DNA of 64,000 bases from Lysinibacillus_B sp031181585 (lineage in GTDB: Bacteria; Bacillota; Bacilli; Bacillales_A; Planococcaceae): assembly GCF_047301505.1 (NCBI RefSeq), contig NZ_CP154840.1:1798001-1862000 (forward strand), given 5' to 3'. Position 1 is the first letter of the stretch, and every line of letters starts with the position of its first letter. The notes below the pieces were generated by a model. That model ran no database searches. It worked only from the letters and a program-made list of their open reading frames with translations, and was not told the origin of the DNA. The position numbers were made by a program, and so were the translations under genes. Of this stretch, positions 51,400-60,250 are shown in pieces.

Positions 51400-52617
51400 A
51401 TGAGCCGTAAATGGATTTCTCTTTACTTAATAATAGTAAGTATCTCATTCCTATCGGGCTGTTGGAGTAAGAGAGAGGTAAATGAACTGGCAATCATTTC
51501 TGCCACGTCGATTGATAAAAATGAAGAAGGGCGATACACCAAGACCATTCAACTGATCAACCCATCAAACGTAACGGGAGGATTACAGGGAGGGGGGGCT
51601 GGGCAAAGTCCCGCTATTACCGTTTACTCTGCAACAGGAGACAGTGTACTTGAAGCCCATTTCAACGCCACAACCAAAATCTCCCGAAAACTTTATCATG
51701 CTCATGCAAATTTGATTGTATTGGGTGAAGAGGTGGCACAAGAAGATGGATTGGAAAATGTTTTAGATGCCTTCGAACGGGAGCCGGAAATTCGGCCGAC
51801 AGCAAAGGTTGTGATTGCTCATAATACAAAAGCGGGAGATCTGCTTAAATCTTTGACAGCAGTTGATAAAATTCCAGCTGATAAAGTGAATGGAACTTTG
51901 CAAACTACTGAGCAATCCATTGGTACAAATATGGAAGTTACTCTTCAGGATGTTATTAAGGCACTTACCTCCGAAGGGAAAGAACCGGTAATCAGTGGTT
52001 TTAGTATGAAAGGAGATATTGAGCTTGGGAAAAAAATGGAGAATGTCCAGAAATCTGAACTCGATACTACTCTAGAAGCAGATGGGCTGGCCATTTTCAA
52101 AGAAGGAAAGTTGATTGACTGGTACCAAGATGATATGGCCAAAGGGGTAATATGGATACTGGATAAAATGAAACAAACTGATTTGGAACTAGACAAGGAT
52201 GGAAAGGAAAACGGCATCGTTTACAATGTTATACGGCAAAAAACAAAAGTTTCGGTAGATACGAAAAATGACATACCTGCCATTACAATTAATGTACGTG
52301 CTGAAGGCGATATTCGCGAAGTGAGGACACCTGTTAACCTGGAGGATCCGAAAGTTATATTGGAAATAGAAAAAGAACTGGAGGAACATATTAAGACAAT
52401 GTTGGAAGAGACGGTTAAGCGTACACAACAAAATAGGACGGATATTTTTGGATTTGGCGAAGAAGTTCATCGTTCTAACCCTGAAAAATGGAAAAATATG
52501 AAAAGTGAATGGAACAATAATTACTTTCCAAACCTAAATGTAAAGATTAAAGTGGAAGCTTTTATACGGCGCACCGGCCTAAGATCCAATTCATTTTTTT
52601 CCGATATAAAAGATTAA
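51400..52617 (+). CDS. Spore germination lipoprotein, subunit C (GerC family)
   Basis: 405 aa from ATG 51400 (AAGGAG upstream). Signal peptide with lipobox FLSGC, followed by WSKREVNELAIISATSIDKN, the family's N-terminal signature. ISRKLYHAHANLIVLGEEVA marks domain 1 and the C-terminal domain III ends about residue 395. Attached to the outer face of the inner spore membrane by GerF-added lipid. Starts 1 nt after the A gene stop. Confidence 0.92.
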   Translation: MSRKWISLYLIIVSISFLSGCWSKREVNELAIISATSIDKNEEGRYTKTIQLINPSNVTGGLQGGGAGQSPAITVYSATGDSVLEAHFNATTKISRKLYHAHANLIVLGEEVAQEDGLENVLDAFEREPEIRPTAKVVIAHNTKAGDLLKSLTAVDKIPADKVNGTLQTTEQSIGTNMEVTLQDVIKALTSEGKEPVISGFSMKGDIELGKKMENVQKSELDTTLEADGLAIFKEGKLIDWYQDDMAKGVIWILDKMKQTDLELDKDGKENGIVYNVIRQKTKVSVDTKNDIPAITINVRAEGDIREVRTPVNLEDPKVILEIEKELEEHIKTMLEETVKRTQQNRTDIFGFGEEVHRSNPEKWKNMKSEWNNNYFPNLNVKIKVEAFIRRTGLRSNSFFSDIKD

Positions 52618-52641
52618 GCACGGGAATGGAGGGGCGATTAA

Positions 52642-53754
52642 TTGGAAAAGGCAAAAATTAGCGCGTACCAACTTTTAGTGCTGATTTTCTTATTCGAAAT
52701 TGGCAATACCTTTTTAGTGCCTCTTGCTCATGAAGCGAAACAGGACGCTTGGCTGGCTGTTTTGATTGGGTTGGCAGGCGGCTGCTGTTTATTTTGGATT
52801 TATCATAGCCTTTATTCATATTATCCGGATATTCCGCTTACTGAATATATGCAGAGAATACTTGGAAGCTTTTTAGGGAAGGTTTTAGCCTTCTTTTATG
52901 TTCTGTACTTTATGTATATTGCGGCAAGAATCCTGAGGGATCTTGGGGAAATGCTGATTATTGTCTTCTATCCACAAACTCCATTATTTGTTATGAATTT
53001 ATTAATGTTTTTAGTGGTTGTATATACAATTCGTAAAGGGATTGAGGTGATTGCGCGAACAGGAGAACTGCTATTTATAGTCATGATATTGATCGGCATC
53101 AGTGGCATGGTTTTAATTATGAGTTCAGGCATTCTTGACACCTCTAACATCGAACCATTGCTTGAAGAAGGAGTAAAGCCGGTCATAAAAACGGCATTTA
53201 CTCAAACTTTGTTTTTCCCCTTCGGCGAAGTTATTGTATTTGCCATGATTTTGCCCTACTTAAACAAAGCATCAAAGTCGATGAAAACCGGGTTACTCGG
53301 AATTGGACTAAGTGGACTGGCCATAGCGCTAATCATAGCTGTAAATATCAGTGTGCTCGGTGTAAACCTTATTTCACGTTCACATTTCCCCCTTCTTTCG
53401 ACCATACAAACCATTGATTATGCAGGATTTTTGCAACGGCTGGATATTGCTTTTCTAATTTCCACGGTAATCGGGGTTTTTTTTAAACTCAGTTTGTTTT
53501 TCTATGCTTCCCTGGCAGGCACTGCAAATTTGTTCAATATTAAAAATTCGGCACAATTGGCGTTTCCATTGGGGTTGCTCCTTTTAGTTTTATCTATGAC
53601 CGTTGCCAGCAATTTTTCAGAACAAGTTTATGAAGGACTACAGATTGTCCCATTATATGTGCACCTTCCTTTTCAAGTAATTATTCCTGGTCTCCTTCTT
53701 ATTATTGCGTTTTTTAAGAATAGGAAAAAGCAAAGCAAAGATATTCGAGATTGA
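52642..53754 (+). CDS. Spore germination permease, subunit B (GerB family)
   Basis: 370 aa, TTG start with GGAGG 8 nt upstream. About ten membrane helices of the APC superfamily, starting ISAYQLLVLIFLFEIGNTFL and with YTIRKGIEVIARTGEL in the loop that is typical of GerB/GerKB. It is the ligand-binding transporter-like subunit. Third gene of the A-C-B operon. Confidence 0.92.
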   Translation: MEKAKISAYQLLVLIFLFEIGNTFLVPLAHEAKQDAWLAVLIGLAGGCCLFWIYHSLYSYYPDIPLTEYMQRILGSFLGKVLAFFYVLYFMYIAARILRDLGEMLIIVFYPQTPLFVMNLLMFLVVVYTIRKGIEVIARTGELLFIVMILIGISGMVLIMSSGILDTSNIEPLLEEGVKPVIKTAFTQTLFFPFGEVIVFAMILPYLNKASKSMKTGLLGIGLSGLAIALIIAVNISVLGVNLISRSHFPLLSTIQTIDYAGFLQRLDIAFLISTVIGVFFKLSLFFYASLAGTANLFNIKNSAQLAFPLGLLLLVLSMTVASNFSEQVYEGLQIVPLYVHLPFQVIIPGLLLIIAFFKNRKKQSKDIRD

Positions 53755-53796
53755 ATTGGTGAAAAGGAAATTTTCGCTTGTGGAGCGTGATAAAGA

Positions 53797-54009
53797 TTGA
53801 AGATTCTCGGTATTACTATTTTGATTTTGGTGTTATTAACTAGTTTTTCCGTTGGTATGGACGTACTTTTAGGATTTGACTTAAAAACTTCGATTAAGAA
53901 TGCCGTAAATCCTTTTTTGGTAATGGAGGTAGCTGAAATAGCTATTTTTTGTTTCCTCATCATTATTTGGGCATTTCGTTTAACTCGTTCCTTCTATAAA
54001 AAGAAGTAG
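53797..54009 (+). CDS. Two-helix membrane protein, possible germination D subunit
   Basis: 70 aa, TTG start with GGAG about 11 nt upstream. Two membrane helices (residues 3-21 and 42-62) and a basic end (RSFYKKK). Small two-helix D proteins are encoded with several GerA-type receptors and modulate them; this gene lies 42 nt after the B gene on the same strand. The match is by size, topology and position only. Confidence 0.6.
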   Translation: MKILGITILILVLLTSFSVGMDVLLGFDLKTSIKNAVNPFLVMEVAEIAIFCFLIIIWAFRLTRSFYKKK

Positions 54010-54087
54010 GAAACGGTAACGGAGTGAATGGCCATAAAAGGAAATAATAGTTGAAGTAAAATATTTAGTATGATTGTAGCCTTCTTG

Positions 54088-54275
54088 GTTTAGAAGAAGG
54101 AATTCCCTTAGCCCCATATTACACAAAGCTCTGGCAATTCCTACTGGGAAAGCCAGGGCTGAGGAATCTGCAAATTCGTTATGAAGCTTTTTGTTATTCA
54201 TCTTAGTTGAACCGCCGTCTATAGAAGCGTACATACGATGGTATAGGAGGATGGGGGAGTTAATCTCTCCCTCCT
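54088..54275 (+). mobile_element. Decayed 3' part of a group II intron
   Basis: CTTAGTTGAACCGCCGTCTA, then TACATACGATGGTAT, then a GGAGG...GGGGGAG/CTCTCCCTCC hairpin follow the order commonly seen downstream of group II intron reverse transcriptases (TTGAACCGCCGTATAC, ACGTACGGTGGTGTGAGAGG, a G/C-rich stem with loop TTAA). No reverse transcriptase frame remains. The match is from memory of such sequences and needs a covariance search. Confidence 0.45.
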
Positions 54276-54520
54276 GCTTAATTTACCATGATTATTCTAT
54301 AAACAGTTTAATTTTCATCATGTATCATACTGAACTATCATAAGTAAATAAGGTTCTTAAATCATTTCATTCCAGCGTTAATAAAAGCAATATTTTTAGT
54401 AATGGGAAATTGGAAATCAAAACAGCCCTCACGATTGAAAAATCTATCTAGAATTAGGCACCAAAAAAATTTTTTATCATATATAGTTGATATCCGTTCG
54501 AATTTAATAAGGAGGACATC
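54276..54520. other. Intergenic region upstream of the MRJP gene
   Basis: AT-rich, with no supported gene. AATAAGGAGGACATC just before 54521 is a strong ribosome site for the next gene. Confidence 0.5.
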
Positions 54521-55618
54521 ATGCAACCTATGTTACCTATGGAAAAATATTTTGGACAGTTTGAACTGGTGCATGCTTTTTATGGGGCTATGCCTACAGG
54601 TGTCAGCGTTTCCGAAACCGGCCGTATTTTTGTTTGTTTTCCGAAATGGGGAGATGACGTTCCATTTACTGTGGCGGAAATTGTGGACGGTGAATTGATA
54701 CCTTATCCCAATTTAGCAGCTAATTCGGTTAATGATGGTAATATTGCGATGTCTTTCGTCAGTGTCCAAAGTATCGTTGCTGATGGAAGAGGAACACTTT
54801 GGGTACTAGATACGGGGGCACCAAATTTTTCTGAACCCATTCAAGGGGGAGCAAAATTGGTAGCTGTTGATTTACGTACGAATACAATAAAGAGAATATA
54901 TACCTTTACAGAAGATGTTGTCTTGCCAACAACTTATTTGAATGATGTCCGTTTGGATTTTCGGGTTGGAAGAGCAGGGTATGCATATATAACGGATTCT
55001 TCTTCCAGGGGGCCTGGGGCTATTATCGTCGTAGATTTAGATAATGGGAACGCGTTTAGAAGATTAAGTGGGGCAATATCAACTTCACCTGATCCCTATT
55101 TTCTACCGAAAGTTGAAGGTAAAATTTTGATGAATCGAAACCCGGACGGCTCGACTTTCCCATTTAGATTGGCTTCCGATAGTTTAGCGATTTCTCCTGA
55201 CGGAAAGGTATTATTTTATGCGCCGTTAACCAGCCGTCAACTGTTCTCGATCTCAACAGCAATCCTAAGAGACAAAAGCATACAGGATATGGATTTATCC
55301 CGATATGTGCAGTATTGGGGGGAAAAAGGTGCATCTGATGGAATGATCACCGGCGCTAAAGGAACCGTTTATGCGGGAGACTATGAAAACAATAGTATCC
55401 GGAAGATATTGCAGAATGGCGCGATGGAAACCATCGCCCATGACCCGAGAATTTTATGGCCGGATACTTTTTCGATTGGTCCCGATCAATATTTATATGT
55501 CATTGTGAACCAATTACACCGGCAGGCAAGATTTCATTATGGAAGAGACCTGCGGAAAAAACCATATAGCTTACTTCGTATGAGAATTGATGAATTCCCC
55601 GCTCCTACTTTTTCATAA
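54521..55618 (+). CDS. Major royal jelly protein/yellow family protein
   Basis: 365 aa, no signal peptide. Beta-propeller family with MPTGVSVSETGRIFVCFPKW near residues 24-43, GRGTLWVLDTGAPN near 89-102, LNDVRLDF and the tract GYAYITDSSSRGPGAIIVVD, which are the usual MRJP blade motifs. The late motif WPDTFSIGPDQYLYV also fits. Bacterial members are scattered and have no settled function; insect homologues include dopachrome-converting yellow proteins. AAGGAGG precedes ATG. Confidence 0.85.
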   Translation: MQPMLPMEKYFGQFELVHAFYGAMPTGVSVSETGRIFVCFPKWGDDVPFTVAEIVDGELIPYPNLAANSVNDGNIAMSFVSVQSIVADGRGTLWVLDTGAPNFSEPIQGGAKLVAVDLRTNTIKRIYTFTEDVVLPTTYLNDVRLDFRVGRAGYAYITDSSSRGPGAIIVVDLDNGNAFRRLSGAISTSPDPYFLPKVEGKILMNRNPDGSTFPFRLASDSLAISPDGKVLFYAPLTSRQLFSISTAILRDKSIQDMDLSRYVQYWGEKGASDGMITGAKGTVYAGDYENNSIRKILQNGAMETIAHDPRILWPDTFSIGPDQYLYVIVNQLHRQARFHYGRDLRKKPYSLLRMRIDEFPAPTFS

Positions 55619-55770
55619 TAAATTTAAACGAAGGCAGGCTATCTCTTATCAGTGAAATGCTTTTTTATCAGATAAAATTATAAAAAATGAAACCTCATTT
55701 AGATACACGAAGGAGCACATTTCTTCTTTTCTATTGGTATGGACAGACTTTTAGGGTTTGAATAAAGCGA

Positions 55771-55797
55771 AAACGCTTGGAAAAAATCCAAGCGTTT
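55771..55797 (-). terminator. Hairpin between MRJP and ABC permease genes
   Basis: AAACGCTTGG, AAAAAAT, CCAAGCGTTT: perfect 10-bp stem. TTTTCGCTTT follows on the minus strand. The remaining 55619-55913 stretch shows no gene. Confidence 0.65.
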
Positions 55798-55913
55798 GAA
55801 AATCTAATAAAAAATCAGCAGAAAGGGCGTACCAGTACGTATTCTTATTAGACATTTAGAATAAAAAATACACGACCAAGTGGCTGTAAGTACGGAAACT
55901 TTACGGGTAATAC

Positions 55914-56804
55914 CTAGGAAAAAGTACGATTTGCGTCACATACTTTCTTATAAAAATATAAGGAAAGAACAGTGAAAACAACAATTGATAGGGAAATAAA
56001 CAGAAGGCTGTAACCGTTAGAGATGATTGTTTCATTCCATTCATAATGTACACCAAAGTACACTTCGTAGTAGCTGGCTGCATCAGCATCCCCGTTAAAT
56101 ACCGTATTTATAGAATCCCGCATAAGGATCTCGCGAAACAGTACGGTAGTATGACTAATCGGAAATAGCATGATGACCTTCTGGACGAATTCAGGCACAG
56201 AGCCAAGCGGTACATACACACCGCATAAAAATCCAATGGAAGTCCCGATAATGGTACTTAATGTGGAAAAAGCCGTTTGTGTTGTAACAAGCAATGTAAA
56301 AAATAGATTAAAGACACTGCTGAGCGATACGGATAGAAGGATCACTCCGACAAGCATGCTGATTTTACCTGGTGAAAACCACTGTCCACCCATCACCACA
56401 AGGAAAATCTGGCAGCAAATAAGTCCGAATAGAGAAAGCGCAAGGCCGACCAAAAACGCGTTGATGACATAGCTGAGCTGAAGTTTGGCGCGGCTGATAG
56501 GGGCTGTCAGAAAATCAGCGAGCACCTTTGTTTCCATATCTTTAATCGCAATACCGAAAGCTGCCAGGGTAGATGTCACGGTAATGATGGAGAGGAGACC
56601 AGCTACCATCCATTCATTTACCATCACCTTCAACTCAGGCGCAGCAGGAACGAGCTGTTCAATCGCGTCAACCTGCGTTTTTTGAATGAAAATCGCGTAT
56701 AGCAAAATGACGATAAAGACCGTTAACAGGGAAAAAAGGACAAGCATACGGTCCCGCCGGAATAATTTATTGTGCCGAATGACTAACTGTAACATGCTGT
56801 TCAT
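55914..56804 (-). CDS. ABC-2 type transporter permease
   Basis: 296 aa from ATG 56804 (GAGGAGGAGGTTTACG upstream). Six membrane helices with the ABC2 pattern: a first helix after RRDRMLVLFSLLT, an external loop, the DMETKVLADFLTAPISRAKL elbow region, and GVYVPLGSVPEFVQKVIMLF before the last helices. It pairs with the ATPase whose gene overlaps its start by 38 nt. Substrate unknown. Confidence 0.85.
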   Translation of the reverse strand: MNSMLQLVIRHNKLFRRDRMLVLFSLLTVFIVILLYAIFIQKTQVDAIEQLVPAAPELKVMVNEWMVAGLLSIITVTSTLAAFGIAIKDMETKVLADFLTAPISRAKLQLSYVINAFLVGLALSLFGLICCQIFLVVMGGQWFSPGKISMLVGVILLSVSLSSVFNLFFTLLVTTQTAFSTLSTIIGTSIGFLCGVYVPLGSVPEFVQKVIMLFPISHTTVLFREILMRDSINTVFNGDADAASYYEVYFGVHYEWNETIISNGYSLLFISLSIVVFTVLSLYFYKKVCDANRTFS

Positions 56805-57756
56805 CGTAAACCTCCTCCTCATTCAGCCGTATGAATACATCATCCATACTGCCCTTCGTTACTTCAAAGGAGCTGATCATCGTCTCCATCTCCGTTAAAT
56901 ACGCGAGGGCTTCCAGCGTTGAATGAATTTTAATGATAAAAATGCCGTTTTTCTGTGTAAAGGGCAAGCCTTTTGCTAGAAGAAGGTGCTGACCAGCAGT
57001 CTCATCGAGAAAAGTGATGGATAGTTCATCGCTTGCATGTTGTTCTTTTAGCGCGTTTGGTGTCCCCGCAGCGACGATTTTTCCGCGTTTCATAATGACA
57101 ATCTCATCTGCCACCGCCGCTTCCTCCATGTAATGGGTTGTCAGAAAGATTGTCATGTTTAGCTGCTGCTGAAGACGTTTAATGGCTTCCCATACAAACA
57201 GGCGTGTCTGCGGATCAAGACCGGTCGTCGGTTCATCCAAAAACAGAATGGCCGGTTTATGAATAATGGCTCTTGCAATATCTGCCCGGCGTTTTTGACC
57301 GCCTGATAATGTTCCATAGTGCTGCTGCTCGATGTCTTGCAAATGGAGAGCTTGCTTGACGAATTGCCAGTTTTCGGCTAATTGTTTCTTGGAAAAGCCA
57401 TATAAACGGCCGCGATGCAGAATATTCTCCTTTACAGACAGTTTTTCATCCAGCAGGCTTTGCTGAAAGACGATGCCGATGGATTTTCGGATCTGCTCAT
57501 TATTTTGGGGACTGCCTAGAGTTATCCCGTTTATTTTTACAGTGCCCGACGATTTTTCGAGCAGGGTACATAAAATTTCAATCGTCGTTGATTTGCCGGC
57601 ACCGTTTGTTCCAAGGAAGGCAAATAGGGAACCTCTTTTCACTTGAAAGGAGATATTCTTTACTGCCTGATGCGCCTTGTAGTTTTTTACAAGCTTCTGG
57701 ACCTCAATAATGGGGTCTATATTATTCGTGCCGCTTACGGCTTTGTAAATGTTCAT
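56767..57756 (-). CDS. ABC transporter ATP-binding protein
   Basis: About 329 aa from ATG 57756. Walker A GTNGAGKST near residues 49-57, Q-loop VFQQSLLDEKLS, signature LSGGQKRRADIARA and Walker B ILFLDEPTTGLDPQT, H-loop TTHYMEEA. It resembles the drug/bacteriocin exporter ATPases that partner ABC-2 permeases. Overlaps the DUF3021 gene upstream and the permease gene downstream, which implies tight coupling. Confidence 0.9.
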   Translation of the reverse strand: MNIYKAVSGTNNIDPIIEVQKLVKNYKAHQAVKNISFQVKRGSLFAFLGTNGAGKSTTIEILCTLLEKSSGTVKINGITLGSPQNNEQIRKSIGIVFQQSLLDEKLSVKENILHRGRLYGFSKKQLAENWQFVKQALHLQDIEQQHYGTLSGGQKRRADIARAIIHKPAILFLDEPTTGLDPQTRLFVWEAIKRLQQQLNMTIFLTTHYMEEAAVADEIVIMKRGKIVAAGTPNALKEQHASDELSITFLDETAGQHLLLAKGLPFTQKNGIFIIKIHSTLEALAYLTEMETMISSFEVTKGSMDDVFIRLNEEEVYDEQHVTVSHSAQ

Positions 57757-58144
57757 TAATTTCATCAACCTCGCGTTTCATAGTAAGTAAGATGAAAAAC
57801 CATACAAGAGCATAGATGATGAGCTCGTTCAGAAATACGAACATGAATGTAGAGACATCTGAAAACCACGAACCGTATAATCCGCCAATGAATACACAAA
57901 GCGTAACAAAGGATAGGTGAATCAATAGCTGAACAGGCAAGGAAAAGTAGGATGTGTCGAATATCATCGTTACCAAGCCAATCGCGATGCCCATCGCTGC
58001 GGCAATGATCAGCTGTTCCATTAAAGCGCCGCCGGTTATTACAGCGTCGGGATCAGTCACTGCGCTGATTGTGACAAGCGTATAGGAGCAGCTGAGACCG
58101 ATTAATAGGCCAATAAGGCAGGAACGGATTATTTTAATGATCAT
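57722..58144 (-). CDS. DUF3021 family membrane protein
   Basis: 140 aa, four membrane helices. Begins IKIIRSCLIGLLIGLSCSYT, has TMIFDTSYFSLPVQLLIHLS in the middle, matching DUF3021. Proteins of this family are encoded next to LytTR regulators and inhibit or sense for them at the membrane. Start overlaps the LytTR stop by 4 nt. Confidence 0.82.
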   Translation of the reverse strand: MIIKIIRSCLIGLLIGLSCSYTLVTISAVTDPDAVITGGALMEQLIIAAAMGIAIGLVTMIFDTSYFSLPVQLLIHLSFVTLCVFIGGLYGSWFSDVSTFMFVFLNELIIYALVWFFILLTMKREVDEINEHLQSRKRHE

Positions 58145-58593
58145 CGGGCATTCCTCCCAATTCCTAGTTTTTGTTTTAACGGTTTTAAGTAATTTCTGCT
58201 GACCGCTACCGTTGCCTCGTTATCAAGTATGAGAGTAGGTGTACCAAATCTTCCGAGCTGTATGGAAGCGATTTTGTTCATGTTCACGAGTGTCGACTTA
58301 TTCACCCGCGTAAATTGTTCTTCCAGCAGCTCTTCCAGTTCATATAGCTTTCTTTTCGATTCGAACTCCTCTTCCTCTGTCTGAAAGAAAATCTTTGCCC
58401 CTTCCGCATAGACGGAGTAAATATCTTCTAACTTCAGCATATAAATCTCCTGTTCCTTGTAACCGTCGACCTTATTGACTTCAGGCAGTTTCAGGCGTTT
58501 CATCAGTCGTTCCACTTCATCGGAATATGCATCAGCATAAAGATGAACTTCAATTTCCTCATATTGTTTTTCTATCGTTACTTGAATTTTCAT
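58141..58593 (-). CDS. LytTR DNA-binding domain transcriptional regulator
   Basis: 150 aa. No receiver domain; the C-terminal half is LytTR (IYSVYAEGAKIFFQTEEEEF, then EEQFTRVNKSTLVNMNKIAS and AVSRNYLKPLKQKLG). Together with DUF3021 it forms a two-gene regulatory module that probably controls the ABC genes downstream and its own operon. GGGGAGGTTTTTT precedes the start. Confidence 0.87.
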   Translation of the reverse strand: MKIQVTIEKQYEEIEVHLYADAYSDEVERLMKRLKLPEVNKVDGYKEQEIYMLKLEDIYSVYAEGAKIFFQTEEEEFESKRKLYELEELLEEQFTRVNKSTLVNMNKIASIQLGRFGTPTLILDNEATVAVSRNYLKPLKQKLGIGRNAR

Positions 58594-58730
58594 AAAAAAC
58601 CTCCCCGGGTTATCTTAACTATAGCATCCGTTTTTACCGTTTACAGGAAAATGAAATGAAATGATGAAAAATCGTTATAAGCGGTCAATTACTTGAAATA
58701 AGGTGTCTAGTTTAAGGGGGGGTTGAAAAA

Positions 58731-58790
58731 ATGAAAGACGCCCTCGATTGGCTGCATGCCAACAAAGGACGTCTAGAAATGGCTGACTAA
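58731..58790 (+). CDS. Possible 19-residue peptide
   Basis: MKDALDWLHANKGRLEMAD, with a run of Gs (AAGGGGGGG) 9 nt upstream of ATG. It is antiparallel to the genes on both sides and ends 6 nt before the yunC stop. Coding is uncertain. Confidence 0.2.
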   Translation: MKDALDWLHANKGRLEMAD

Positions 58791-58796
58791 AAGGCG

Positions 58797-59099
58797 TTAA
58801 ATCATCTTCAGCAAAGCGTCTTTCCCGATCATTCCCGGGTAAATGCCGATTGCCTCGGCTTCAATCGTAATGGACTCAAGCGGGGCTTCCAGCAGCTGTT
58901 CAATCGTCTTCACGCCGACTGCGCGTCCTGCCAGAATCCGCCGATCTGCCAGCTTGCTATTTAAAAGACCGACGTCTAAAGCACCGCACATAATATAACC
59001 GTTATCGTTTGACACCGTCAGTAATGTTGTTTTTGGCAATGCAACGGTAACAGCGGTAAAAGGGTGCCCCCCGATTTCCAATGTCTCAATCGTAACCAA
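58797..59099 (-). CDS. yunC: YunC family protein (DUF1805)
   Basis: About 100 aa. I use TTG 59099, because AGGAAAGG is then 9 nt upstream; the ATG at 59108 abuts that site. GHPFTAVTVALPKTTLLTVS, NGYIMCGALDVGLLNSKL and AGRAVGVKTIEQLLEAPLES match YunC. Solved homologues have a ferredoxin-like fold; function unknown. Confidence 0.85.
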   Translation of the reverse strand: MVTIETLEIGGHPFTAVTVALPKTTLLTVSNDNGYIMCGALDVGLLNSKLADRRILAGRAVGVKTIEQLLEAPLESITIEAEAIGIYPGMIGKDALLKMI

Positions 59100-59236
59100 A
59101 TAAATCATCCTTTCCTCTAGGGGTCATTGGCAGCACGTGTGTTGATTATCAAAATATTAGTTAGTGAGAAGCGTGTTTATTAGATAAAGGCCCATAGAAA
59201 TGACACGCCAGTTGATTGAAGTGCAAGTGGCGAGGG

Positions 59237-59391
59237 TGTAGTTGATGGCATTCGCCTTTCACTACAGAGCAAAGCTTCCTTCGGGATCCGCTTGAGGTGA
59301 AGACCCCGCAGAAACGAGGTACGAGTGACGAGGAGGCTGAAGCCATGCCCGTGGAAAGCGAGCCCGCTGAAGCGGAAATCAACTTTCCATA
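59237..59391 (-). repeat. Dispersed intergenic repeat of Bacillales
   Basis: Read on the minus strand it contains TTGATTTCCGCTTCAGCGGG, CTCGCTTTCCACGGGC, CAGCCTCCTCG, CTGCGGGGTCTTCACCTC and GATCCCGAAGGAAGC. This order is that of the abundant 150-170 bp intergenic element of Bacillus and relatives (from memory). Nothing here is translated convincingly. Between it and 59742 there is only a 55-codon frame (59476-59643) without a ribosome site. Confidence 0.7.
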
Positions 59392-59742
59392 CGTTTCACT
59401 AATAATAAGAGGTAAATCAACACGCCTGCATTGACAGCATAAAAGCTTAAATGCGAGAACGTTGGCAGCAAATTGATGAATGAAAAGATTTCAGTTAAAG
59501 TTCTGCCGGATCATGAATGCGTAGAGAGAGCCTTTAATTTGGTCAGCGCTCTTCGTATAATGGCAACCAGCAGCAAAATCGTCAACACGCTGAATCAGCT
59601 CCTCTATGTAAACATATGCAGCAGGCGCAAAAGTGGTCCATAGAAGAAAAGCGCTGAATTTAACCTAAAATAAATGGAACTTTTAAGGAAATAGAACGTT
59701 ACTATAAGAAGGAAGAAATAGGAAAGGGGAGTGAGCGGAATT

Positions 59743-60213
59743 ATGTCCAAATACTTTGTCCACGTAGCGGTTGGATGTGCTATCTTTCTTGCTTCCGCAT
59801 TTGCTGCTTTCTATGAGGGGAGTGCGCTGGCAGACAATTCATGGGAATGGAGCTATTCTACACCGATTACAAGCTTACTGGGAGTGGATGTGCGACAGGC
59901 TTCGGATATTTCGTCGTTTGACTTCTTTTACTATGCAGCGAAGTATGAACCGGCCTTTCCGCTCATCATGATGGCCAGCATTCTGTATATCGTATTGATC
60001 TGCGGCTTTATACTGCTGCGCTTGAAGAAACGAAAAGCGCTTCTTTATTTTGGCATTGTCGCTGTCCTCTCTTTTGGAGCAGTCGGCGTCTTGCTGGAAG
60101 CAAGCTCTTCAGGCAGCAGATGGTTTGTCCCGCTTTTCATCATTACAGCGATCGTTTCAAGCGTGTATGCTATAATAGCGGGGAAAGGCCTCGTTCGGCA
60201 AGCAAAAGTTTAA
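59743..60213 (+). CDS. DUF4306 family membrane protein (YjdJ-like)
   Basis: 156 aa from ATG 59743 (GGGGAG upstream; the GTG at 59731 is inside the site). N-terminal helix with ASAFAAFYEGSALADN, then EWSYSTPITSLLG, the DUF4306 hallmark, and three further helices. Function unknown; the family is limited to Bacillales. Confidence 0.78.
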   Translation: MSKYFVHVAVGCAIFLASAFAAFYEGSALADNSWEWSYSTPITSLLGVDVRQASDISSFDFFYYAAKYEPAFPLIMMASILYIVLICGFILLRLKKRKALLYFGIVAVLSFGAVGVLLEASSSGSRWFVPLFIITAIVSSVYAIIAGKGLVRQAKV

Positions 60214-60250
60214 ATAGGTTATATGCTGCGATGGCAGCACAAGAGGTGAG

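Noticed and set aside
53980..54234. 84-codon minus-strand frame
   Set aside because: No ribosome site; it is antisense to the likely group II intron relic.
59476..59643. 55-codon plus-strand frame after the dispersed repeat
   Set aside because: No convincing ribosome site and no recognised family; kept only as a remark.
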